From Streblospio benedicti (Eukaryota; Annelida; Polychaeta; Spionida; Spionidae), in assembly GCA_019095985.1 (NCBI GenBank), contig CM032661.1, positions 10,885,453-10,949,452 on the forward strand: a DNA stretch of 64,000 bases. Reading direction: 5' to 3'. Shown piece after piece: positions 38,101 through 50,100 of this stretch (positions are counted from its first letter, which is position 1; every line of letters begins with the position of its first letter). A program made the translations under genes and the position numbers. Below the pieces are notes generated by a model, which saw only the letters and a program-made list of their open reading frames with translations, had not been told where the DNA came from and did not search any database.

Positions 38101-41100
38101 TCAGCGAGTTGTCATTACCTGTCACTTATGCCACCTCACATTATATCATGTACGTATCTTCCCCAGTATTTGTGAGGATGTGGAGTGGTACGAAGTGCCT
38201 TTTCTTCAAAGAAATCCATGAAAAGGTTAGACAAGACTGGTGATAGTGGGGTGCCCATTGACATACCATATGTTTGCTCAACACTTTTACTATTATATTT
38301 AATTGGAAATATGTTGTTTTAATCACCAAGCTCAACAATTCTCCAAACTCCTCTGGTGGCATAAGGGTTTTGTCACTCCAGGTGGTGTCATTTCTAGCTT
38401 TTTCAATCGCCATTGGTATTACTTCATCTCCAGCAACGCTTGTGAACAAAGCTGTGACATCAAAAGATTGTGACTCCACACTGTTGAGAAAGACAAACAG
38501 ATTTGTCGTCGAAATATTGAGTTGTATATTGGTAAATTTTGATAGCTGTTGATATGAAGAAAGTACTGTATTATATGAATTAACACAACTAATGAATGTG
38601 TTCAACAACATTTAAATTGTTTTACATTTTAAATAACCCAACAATAGCACTGTCTTTTTCATGAGTTGTATAACATACAGGCACAAAGTTCTTTTCTATA
38701 TGGATTTGTTTAAGTTGTATTTTCCATGATATTAATTTAATAACTAGTGGTCATGCAGTTCCTTAGTAATTGGGAGGTGCCTTCTGGAGCTCTCCTTTTT
38801 ATTGCCCAATGGCTGTAAAATGTGATTCTGGCTAGTGCAAGAATATGATTAGTTTAAAACTTGAAACATAATTCTCTCAAATAAAGGTTAGCCAGTGTCC
38901 AATGTACCCATCCATAATTTATGGTCCTGTAATTGGGTGGTCATTATTTATTGTGAGGGGTAGCAAATATATCCACAAAAAAGATGATTGTATCTTGTTC
39001 TCGTCAATTTCCAATCTAGTATGGACAGGCTACTTTTGTCATCTTTTTCTATGGTGTATTATCTACCCATTGAATTTTCAAATTTGTGCAACCCCCCCCC
39101 CCCCAAGCCCAATGCCCCCCCCCCCCACCTCAACTCTGATAAAAGTGAGCAAAGAAGAGAATAGACCGAGCACCACACAAAGTAATTTCTTGGGAGGTTC
39201 GGGGCATTATTACACTCCAGATAATTTTGAAAATGCTTGAAGCATTGTGGTGGACATTGACATAAAAAAGAGAAGTCTGCAGCAGGGCATGTGCCGCTCC
39301 TCACGAAAAATTCTGAAAATTGAATGTAAAAGAAGCAATGTGTTGGACTTGGATGGCAATTTTATGACCCCACACTGTTCCCCCAAACCCTGTCCACATG
39401 TCCACAAATAATGAGGACTGCCTAATGTGTGGCTACTTGTATGTACAATCTCTATTTTTATGATATCCTTTGAACTTAATCAACATCACCTTCACAGGTT
39501 GCATTTTAATATAAGCTTTCTCTTTATCAGATGTAGTAACTGCAGTGCAGTATCCACTTTTGCTTGCTGGAGGAAGCATGGGTGTATCTAGAATTTTCAA
39601 ACAGTTTAAATCAAAGCAGAAACAAAAGCTTCATAAGGCAATAGAACCTAAGTAAGTGTACTGCTGTTTGCTTTACACAAATTATGTTTTAAACGTTTGT
39701 AGCATTTTCATATATATGTTCCAATATAGAGGTCCATAATTATAATTATCCTTGCAGGTTTACAATAAGTTTGTGGCTCTATGTCATTGAATTTTGCCCA
39801 GATGAAAGAACAGCCTGCAGTGTAATGCATCGTCTATCCTGGGATGACTACTTTTATACACCATCAGTGTACATTAATAAGCTTGGTAAGATGTTATATA
39901 TGTTAACAGTATTATATATATGCTTTAAGAGGCAATTGTTAAAATTCAAAACTAAACCTTACGGTACTGTTGCAATTGTTTCATGTTCTATGGCATATTT
40001 GTATATATATGTAGGAACGTCTACAAAAGTTAAAGAGTATTAACCTTCAATATTGCGATAATCATGTAACTTGTCTCAGTGGAGAAGTGATGCAACTCAA
40101 TGTAAAACTTTAAGGCAGTGTGGCTTGCCCCCTAGTATCTCTTCATTCAAAATACTTTCAGGTAATTTACGTATTGTTCTTGTAACACCTGATGGTCGCA
40201 CTCTCAACTACAATCCAACTTTTATTGTTCCTAAAAAGCAATGGTTCAGACTCGTTTTTGGATACAAGGAACAAATGGTAATACACTTCTAAAAATATTT
40301 TCCAATGTAATCAGCATTTTCAATAAACATACTGTGACAAAACAAAGAGTTAATGTTTTAGGGCATCCAGTGGCAGGGATTGTAGCATCCTTGCAAGGGT
40401 TAAAGTAGTCTATAATATTACTTCTCACTGGATTAGGATAGTTAATCCCCCTAGTCACACTCACCTTGATAGAATTGTTCATTTCTTATAAGCCCCTGTA
40501 GGATTAGGGAAGCAGTGCGCTTCAGTACTGGTGAAAGAGCTGATAGAGCTCACTTCTTCTCTAGACGCTGGTCGGGCAGTTAGGGCTGGCAACCTTTCCT
40601 CTGTGAGGAAAGGCTCTCATTCTTCTATCTTCTTTGGGGCCTAGCCGGTGGTTAGGTCCCCTCGTCGCGTACACCTCATGCTCGTGCGTGTGGAGGTTTC
40701 TTCGCTTATACGTGTGTCACGTGTGAGCATCAGTGCGAAGTCCCTTGTGTAGGCAGGGGCCTTTCGTGAAACCTGGTGGGATCACTGGCCATATAAAAGT
40801 GGAAGCTACTGCTACATTGTAGTAGTGAAGGTCTCGTCTTTCAAGTAACACAACAACGAGAAGTACACGGGGTTGATGACAAGCCCCGGCCGCGACGAGG
40901 CGGGTTCACTCCGTGAAGTGGACTCGCGTCAGCGCGATGCGGACCGAATCCGCGAACTGTACGCGCGACGTGGCCCGCGACGCGCGCCACCCCATAATTT
41001 GTTCACAATACATCTGTATGAGCACATCAATGTTTTATGTACATGTATGTGTACCACATAAAGTATGTATGGTATACCAGTGCAAACCATACATGGCATG

Positions 41101-44100
41101 TACATTAGTCCAGTAGACTAGACACTCCTATAGGTTATATATACAACCTAGAAATGTTCTTTCCTATGAAGTTTTTTTTGCAGATTCGTATTCCAGAGGG
41201 CTTTTAGAACAAATTTAGCTTGGTTGCCCAAAATGCAACTTTGAGCAATTTTCATAATTTGCATAAATTCAAAATGGCCGCCCGACACCATCCGAAAATG
41301 TAACGTTTAAACTATTTGTCCTACAATAAAGTGTAATACCACATTTTTAAGGTTTTGAGGCGCGTAGAATCCATTTCTGAGGTTATTTTTTAACTTTGAT
41401 GATAATATCATCACGTAAAATTCAAAATGGCTGCCAAAAGCCACCTTGAAAATAGAACTTTGAGAAATCCTGGGTTAAAGCCATGCGGGCCTTCAGAAGT
41501 GTTTCAGTAGCGCTTCTGAAGCGATTTTTGTCAACTGAAGCTAAAACATTTGACCAAATGAATCAGTATCTGGACACAGCACGCTTGCATCCAACTGGTC
41601 AGCACTGGGTGGACAATTTTATTGTTCCAACATTACTTGTTCACCCGTTTGAGCGTGCACAGAGAGAGAGGGTGATATCCTTTTGAAGCAGCTGACCATC
41701 AAGCGCATGATGAAGTATTTCTTTTTAGCTGGCCATGTCCAATATGCCCGCTATCTCACCCAGTATCTACTTGAAGTGGATGCACTCAGTGATAAGGACA
41801 AGGTGCATCTTGCCTGCAGACATTATGACTGGTACTGGAACGCTGTCTCTGCTGACCAATTCGGGGCGCAGACAGCTATCAAGATTGGCAAAAGGGCCCT
41901 CAAGGGCATGACACTTTTTGCTGATCTGGTAAGTGAATGGATTGACTCATTTCCCATCATGGTGTACATAGCAGATCGTGTAGATCATATCTACTGTGAT
42001 TATACCCCAGAACTCCCAGAAGCAGCACAAAGAAGAAATGAAACACCGACGTCTACTGGATGCTCAGGATAGAAGTCTCATTGAGGCTGAAGTAGACAAG
42101 AATCCACATCCTCTAGAAGATAATCGCCCATACTTATACAATCCAGTAACTGGACAAATTGCACCAGCTGATGTCAATGTGGCAAATTCAAGTATGATTG
42201 GAGAGAAGATGGAAAGCAATTACATGGCCAGTCTCCCAGATGTTTTTTTCAATGCTATCACTAGTCCAATCAAAACAATGTGTAAGGACAAGGGGCAAGT
42301 TGCAAGCAACAAGAGCAAGCCACTAATAGACCTTGAAAATATTTTTCTACGGCTGTTAATGATTGGACAACGGCGACAACTAGAGCTTGAGCCCCTCTTT
42401 GCCTATGAACTTTGCGCAGTGCCATCAGCTCTTATTGATGAGCAAAGTTGCCTAAGCAAAGGGAACAAATCAGTTCTGGTAAAACGTCTTGGTATTGTTG
42501 AATTGTCGCCCAAACCCACTGATACCATCATTATGGATGTTTCACAAATGCTCTATTACATTGTTTGGCCACATGGTGGAAGTCCATCAGATCTGATAGC
42601 ATCCATTCAGACCCAATTAAGTCGCTATCCCTGTGATAGTAAGAACGTTGTTGTGTTTGACAAGTACAGGGATGTGTCAGCGAAAGACCATGAACGAATG
42701 AGATGGGCTGGGGAAGCTATTGCAGACTATGAGCTGTCAATTACCAGTACCCTGCCTAAAATAGATGTAATCATGAATAGCAAGCACAGCAAGCGGAGAT
42801 TGGCCAGTGTATTGAGTACATTCAGTCTAGGAAAGTATATCACAATTGAGACTGCAGATGATGGTATATATGGATATGATGAAGCAGATATAACCACGAT
42901 ATGTTATGTTCTTGAAGCTAGCAGCTCTGGCGAAGATGTGATTCGTGTTCTTAGTGATGACACAGACGTATTTGTTCTGCTTGTGTATTGGGTGTTTCGA
43001 GCACAGCTAAGGTGCAAGGTGCAGATAGAGAGGTGGGATGGAACAATACTCGACATTAATGCCACTTGTATAGAGCTGGGACCCAAATGCCTGCAGCTCC
43101 TCGGCATGCATGCACTGAGTGGATGTGACAGCACGTCCTACCTCTATGGCAAAGGCAAAATCAGTGCTCTTAGCACTTTGCTTTCTGGGAATTATCCAGG
43201 TTTGTCTGAAATAGTAGGTGAGGTGGGTACCACACATGAGCAACTCATGGAGCAACAACTCCATTCTTTATTTCACTATATGGTCAACCACCAGGGACAT
43301 CAATGGAATCTGCTCGATTCAAGCTGTTCACAAAAAAGACCAAACCCCCCAAACTCATGGCATTACCGCCTACAACTGCCAACCTTTTGCAACACACACT
43401 TCGTGCTCACCTACAGGTGATGTTGTGGAAAGCAGCGAACAACCAGGCTCCACCTGCTGAGTCAAGTCAACAGATGTCACACACTTTGGATGGGAAATTG
43501 TGAATGACATACCCACTCCTGTAATTGTGAAGGGTAACCCTGCTCCACCTGAGCTTATTGATGTTATTTGTTGCCAATGTAAGGCACGAGGTAAAAAGTG
43601 CAGTACTACTCATAAAGAGCATCTTTCATGCACATCATATTGCAACTGTTCTGGAGGACTTGAATGCTGTAATCCACACACGAAGAATGTGACTTCCAAT
43701 GACGATTCAAATGATGATGAGATAGATGATGTGGACTTTGATGTGGAGGATGAATGTGAAGACTATAATGATGTTGCTGATGATGGCTCAGTTAATGAAT
43801 TGTTGAATGATGAGTGGGAGTGATATTGAATGCAAAGAAGGGTCTGAAAAGTCTTAATAAAAACAAATTTGTATTTTTACCCACGATTTGTTAGTTGTAT
43901 ATACGTAGTATGTTCTCATTGTTACACTGATGATCACTGTACTACCATGTTTAAATCTTGTTATGTTTAAGAGAATTAAAGTTCAGATATACCCAAGAGT
44001 CTTTCAGATTTTTAATTTAATAAACACATCTATAATCTACATAGACATTAAACAATTGATCTCTAAAATAGAGTATATGTTTAATACACCAAAAACTTAC

Positions 44101-47100
44101 AAATAGAATTAGATGGCAAACTATTGAAAATGCTTTCAAAGTTCCAATTTTTAAGGTGTCATGTGTGGCAGCCATTTTGAATTTTAATGATGATATTATC
44201 ATCAAACTTAGAAAAAAAAAAAATAACCTTAGATATGAATTCTACATATCCTAAAACCCTAAAAATGTGGTATTACACTTTATTGTACGACAAATTATTC
44301 AAAAGTTACATTTTTGGTGATGTTGGGCGGCCATTTTAAATTTATGCAAATTATGAAAATTGCTCAAAGTTGCATTTTGGGCAACCAAGCTAAATTTGTT
44401 CTAAAAGCCCTCTGGAATATGAATCTGCAAAAAAATTTCATAGGAAAACACATTTCTAGGTTCTACATTGTACATGTATATAGTTTATACTGTACACATA
44501 CATTAGCAAACATTGATGTGCTCATACATGTACCATCCAAGTGACCATGGAATTTTAGATTGAAATATAGTCACTTTTATGGAGGGGCTTTACATGAACA
44601 TGCATTTACATGGAGATTTCAACCATTTGGATTTTGACATCAAACTTTTGAGATGGGCCATTTGTTAGTTGTTATGGTATGTATATATTGAAAGTTCTAA
44701 ATTGGTCCCTGTGTTCTAACATAAAAAAGAGAAGGCCCTCTGAAAAAGTGACCAACCAGCAAATAAAGAATAGCTGTTGGTAATTACGTCTTTTTCTGTG
44801 TTCATTTTGTTTGGAGTTTCCAACAAAAATAACACAGAAAAAGACGTACATGTAATAACCAACAATGAAACCATCTGTGATATCTAAACTTCAACAGATT
44901 GAAAAAAAGAAGAAAAGAATAGCTGATCCCTTATGGGGGGGGTTATAACGAAGTGGGATAAGGGAAAAAAGGCTGAAAAAGAGGGATAAGGGAAAAAGGG
45001 CCCCCCAAAAGAGGGATACAGGATCTCCAAATAGTGGGATAAGGGAAATAGGGCCAAAAAAGAAGGATATGGGATTTCTAGACCACTTATAACCCCCCCC
45101 CCCCTTATATTGATTGACTAAAGCTAATCTTCCTAGAAATCATTTACAGCAATTTTTCACATCCCACAAGTTTGAAAGTCCATTATTCCTTTATTCTGCA
45201 TTTCCCATCAGACTAATATTACCACAAAACAATATGACCAATCTGTTTGACTGGGTGAATAAAATGTGATTTGTGATTTGAATAATACTAATATCTTTAG
45301 ATGTCCATCACCATAAACCATGGGAAAGAGTTTCAGGAAATATATACTCTTAATGAGAGGTAAGATACTTGTAAAATACACTTTTTTAAAGATATTACAT
45401 TACAGTAGTGATATCGTCAAAAGGATACAGAATCGAAACGAAATTAGAGGAATTGGCGTAAGAAAACATAATAATTCGTAACAATTCGAAACAAAGTTAC
45501 GGCTATCACGGTTTTCTTGGAACTGCTCAATCACAGAAACTACGATACTCACGGTTATCGAAATAAGCAGAAAAAATGTTATAATCAGAATAATTTCTTA
45601 AACTTCCGTACAATGGCATCCATCTTTAGCTCATAAATATTTAGATTTGTTCAGGTGTTCTCGTTTATTCGATAGCGCCGGAAGTGCGGACGTCGTACAG
45701 ACACCCAATGAAATGAAAATCTGTCAAAATGTCGGCGTGATTTTGAACTTTGAGAAATATTCTTTTTATTACGGGAACCTCCGTAAAATGTGTAATATTA
45801 GGGGAACAATCAGAATAAACGTAACTTCAGGCGAGTTATGAAGAAAGCTGTAATTTTCTGAAGCTACAGAACCTTTTTACGTTCGTAATAGTCGAAACAA
45901 TGAGAAGCATTGCGAAAAAAACGTAAGGAATCGTAGCGTAATTCTCAAATTTTTTCTTCTGTATCTTTCTGACGGTATCAATATTGTATGAATTGAAATA
46001 ATTTAGTTCTCACCTTCTCTCTAGCATCTCGTACTATCAATCATATTTCTAGCGTAATAGGCATGCAAATAATAAAGGGCTAAAAGCATTGGTCACAAGA
46101 GAAAAGTTCTTGGGATGATGTGTTAATGAATGTGTTAAAAGTTGTCCACTTAAGTAATATGAGCGTTTTAATACCAAAATTAAGTGCCTTGCTCACCTCT
46201 CCACCCTTATTGAAAAATGACCACTGCACCTCTATAATTAAGATGTTCTGAAGTAACATCTTCCCAGCCCCAGGACAAAAATGTCTGATCATTAGAAAAT
46301 ATTTAGCAGTAGGTTTTAATGGTGTAACATTCAATGAATATGAACCAGTAATGATTAAAACAAAGTGCATGTATATGTACATCAGATAAATGTATGTTAA
46401 GCACGGGAAGTACATGTAACACTTATTCAACAGATGCTACGTGTAATGTAACTGTACCAACAATGTACATGTACATATACAATCTTTGTTCATATGAACC
46501 ATGTTGGTGGACTCTTAGGTTTCAAACTACATGTACATGTCCATGAACATTATGTGTAACGGCCATTGCTTTGGGTTCAAGATTTGAACAACCAGTTTTG
46601 TGAACACTTCTCTCATCTTGGGTTTCTTCATTCATGATATATACAAAAATTTTAAGATACCAACAGAAACCATTGTGACTAACATTTAGGCGAGACTTTC
46701 GCTCTTATCGCAAGAGCTTCTTCAGGCCGAATGACAGTCCTTAGTTGGTCATGTGACCGCCATGGCAGCGGCAGTCACATGACAGCAGTGCCTAAACTGT
46801 ATGGTTTACCCAAGATCCATAAGAAAGACCACCCTTTAAGACCCATAGTTTCCAGCATAGGGAGTGTGACATACAAGGCAGCAAGGTTAGTCGGACAATC
46901 GCCCCACCATATCAACAACAGCATGGACTTTGTGAACAAAATCAAAGACCTTGAAGTCCCTCCTGGACAAAAACTGATATCTTATGATGTTTCCGCGTTA
47001 TTCACCAGCATACCGGTGGAAAAGGCAGTGGAGTGTATTAAACGCAAACTAGAAGCTGACACCTCCCTACACAAAAGAACTAGTTTGAATCCATCCCAGA

Positions 47101-50100
47101 TCTTGTCACTCCTAGAGTTTTGCCTGAACACTACATATTTTGTATACAAGGGTGAATTTTACAAAAAGACACATGGGGCAGCCATGGGTTCTCCAGTTTC
47201 TCCCATAGTCGCCAATTTGTACATGGAGGACTTTGAAACGCGAGCACTGGCGACAGCACCCAACCCCCCACATATGTGGTTCCGATACGTAGATGACACC
47301 TTTGTGCTCATCCATGAGTACTTCATAGAAGGTTTCACCAACCACATCAACAGTATTGATCCCAACATTAAATTCACTAATGAACCCGAGGTGAATTTCA
47401 AGATTCCTTTTCTGGACACATGTGTTAAGATTAATGATGATGCCACCACTTCAGTTGAAATCTATTGAAAATCGACGCACACTGATCAATACCTGAATTT
47501 CCAATCAAACCACCATTTGGAACATAAAAGATCAGTGGTCCGGATTCTCTTAGATCGCGACCACAATTTGGTCACTACGCCTGAAAGTCAGGCCAGGGAG
47601 TGTAAGCATGTCAAAGCAGTGTTGAAAGACAATGGATATAAACCATGGGTGTTTAAATTACCAAGGCCAAAAGTCAAAGAGTCGTCCAATGACGCAAACA
47701 GTGGTGTCAGTACAAAAACCCCAGTCTGCATCCCCTATGTGAGAGGGCTGTCAGAAAAACTGACCCGCGTGTTCCGTGAACACGGTGTAAGCACCTACCA
47801 CAAACCTTTCAACACCATTAATCCATGTTGCCCACTCCGAAGGACAAGTATCCGGATGACTCGAAATGTGGGATTATATACGAAGTACAGTGTTCACAGT
47901 GCCGGTACACTTATGTCGGTGAGACAGAAAGAACTTAAGTACTCGTATCAAAGAGCACCTGAACCCCAAGAGAGTGCCCACCGCTGTAGGTGACCATATT
48001 AGAGACATGGGCCATACCATCAGCCCCAGAGACTTCAAAATTGTGGTGCGTGAGGACTTAGAAATCCGTAGGAAGATCAGGGAAGCCGTGGAAATCCGTG
48101 TACGGCGCCCTGAGATGAACCCAGACACCGGCTACGACCTGCCCTCCGTTTTCCTGCCACTGCTGTCATGTGACTGCCACCGCCATGGCGGTCACATGAT
48201 CAACTAAGGACTGTCACTCGGCCTGAAGAAGCTCTTGCGATAAGAGCGAAAGTCTCGCCAAAATGCGAGTCCCAATGGTTTCTGTTGGTATCTTAAAATT
48301 CTTGTATAAACCAGTTTTGTGTTTTTACTGGATTCCTTGCTCTATCATCAATGATGAATTTGCGTGAAAGCATTAATTAACGAAGTATAGTAAATCAATG
48401 GTGAAAATGAATTTTAATCGCAATGCATATACTATTGCTAATTACCTATTTTGATATGTATCATACTGTGATCTTGGTGGTATACTTGCATGGCTAGATA
48501 AGAAAGATCATAAATTATTACTATTATATTTGCTGAATTCCAAAATGTTTGTTCATATTTACAGGGTGTTGAGAGCTGATGTTCCATATTATAATGATGT
48601 AAAGCACCTACATGTGTTTGGTGGGTCTGAAATGGGATTTACTTTTAAAGGCATCATAGGAGAGGCGGTAGTGTACAGAGGAAAGTATGTCACCAGTGAA
48701 TCCATACAAATGCCTTCCAGTGATCATCAGATGTTTAATCTTGGACTTAAACAAATACAGGAAAGCTGCAATCTTTATCGGAAATGGGGTGAATACATTG
48801 ACCATAAAAGACTCCGAATTAATTGGAAGAATTTTAAGAAGAATCAGATAGGTAGGTGTAGCCTAAGTAAAATCTTTCTATACATGCAAAAAGAGAATGT
48901 AATTCAAGTAAGCAGTATAATATCATAGCAGATGAGGAAAGGTAGATGTAAGAACTGTCCAGTAGTTTTATAAGTATAATACATGTACAAAAATATAAAT
49001 TTTTCTGTGTGACTTGTACTATTTTGGTAAACAAGTATTGAATCAGACTTAATTCAATTGATTTTTATATAGCTTCCTGTCAAAGTATTGCCGCTAAGTG
49101 GCAACGTTACCAGTGGGTATCAGGCAGAAGGCAATGTGAGCCTTTTGAGGGGCCACCTCCATCTGGTACAAAGCAAATTATACATCAGATTCATAGTTGG
49201 AAATTAATTTTGCAATCCAATACAAGTAGATTTTACACCAGCCAATCAATTGCAGAAGACATCTATTTAGAGGTTCAACGCAAACTAGTAAGTGAATTAC
49301 ATATACCGGCTATGCAAGTTCATTGTTCAATGTATAAGTTCGAGAAAGAAATACCCTGTAGTACTCAACTTAGATTTTTGATGTATCAATATAATTGTTT
49401 AATATCCTAAGATGACCAGATCAATCAATCAATCAAATCCTAATTTTATTGGGACATGCCCTAATTCTCTCTGATCTTCAAGTGTCCTACTTTCTTCCGC
49501 TCCGATTCTTCTCCTGTCCAATTATCTGCACCTCTTTCTTGGCGATCATGTGTCCAGTTTTGCGGTTGTGAATCTGTATGGCTGACGCCCCTTGCATGCA
49601 AAGAAATTAGACCTCCCAAAGTCCCAATATTTAAGTCCTTAGATGGGATTTTAACCCATAACCTCTTTGTGGAGATTAGAACTGACCAAGTATGTATATA
49701 TAAGCATGTATAAAATGTGTGAATTCAAGTTCAAGTATTGAAGTCACTTTTATAAGTGACAAAAATGTTTGATAAAATTAACAAAAAATTCCAAATTTAT
49801 GACTCAGAACAATCTAATGTACTCTTTTATTTTAGGAAGATGATGGGCTGGAAAATACATTTCCTGGTAGTATTGAAATGTTGAAGATGTCTAGTTGTTT
49901 GGGAAACCATGATGCCACATATATGTTGTACACAGTCCTTGACCAGGGAATCACTATGAAATCAAGCAAACAAAAGGTATCTGTCTATCTGTGCGTCTGG
50001 CCTGTCCCATTCCATCCATGGCAGACCTACATGTAAACAAGTGTTTGGATGTCATTGTAAGGAAAGACCGATGTTGGGCATGACATAAGTCGAATGGATC

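Larger units (their letters stand above)
35808..38600 (-). mobile_element. Penelope-like element (PLE2), broken and interrupted
   Basis: Minus-strand Penelope-like retroelement. The reverse-transcriptase region lies at about 37444-38611. The C-terminal GIY-YIG endonuclease lies at about 36930-37335 (QIYVGETGRSLDERTTEH). An inverted copy of about 100 bp of its upstream end (38473-38576) occurs at the far side (35808-35911), as in PLE terminal repeats. Two later elements lie inside: a solo LTR (37830-38140) and a mariner-like MITE (36000-36925). The coding region is fossil, in at least three separate blocks. Confidence 0.8.
46603..48308 (+). mobile_element. Penelope-like element (PLE1) with inverted terminal repeats
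   Basis: 1.7 kb Penelope-like copy flanked by the 13 bp duplication AACCAGTTTTGTG (46590-46602, 48309-48321). Inverted terminal repeats of about 150 bp lie at about 46640-46790 and 48157-48308, with about 37 bp extra at the left. Inside are a reverse transcriptase (KLYGLPKIHK, SYDVSALFTSIP, GAAMGSPVSPIVANLYME, RYVDDTFV) and, at the 3' end, remains of a GIY-YIG endonuclease. The N-terminal region upstream of the RT is missing. It is broken, with the coding region in about three blocks. Clear domain motifs and target duplication suggest moderate age. Confidence 0.88.
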
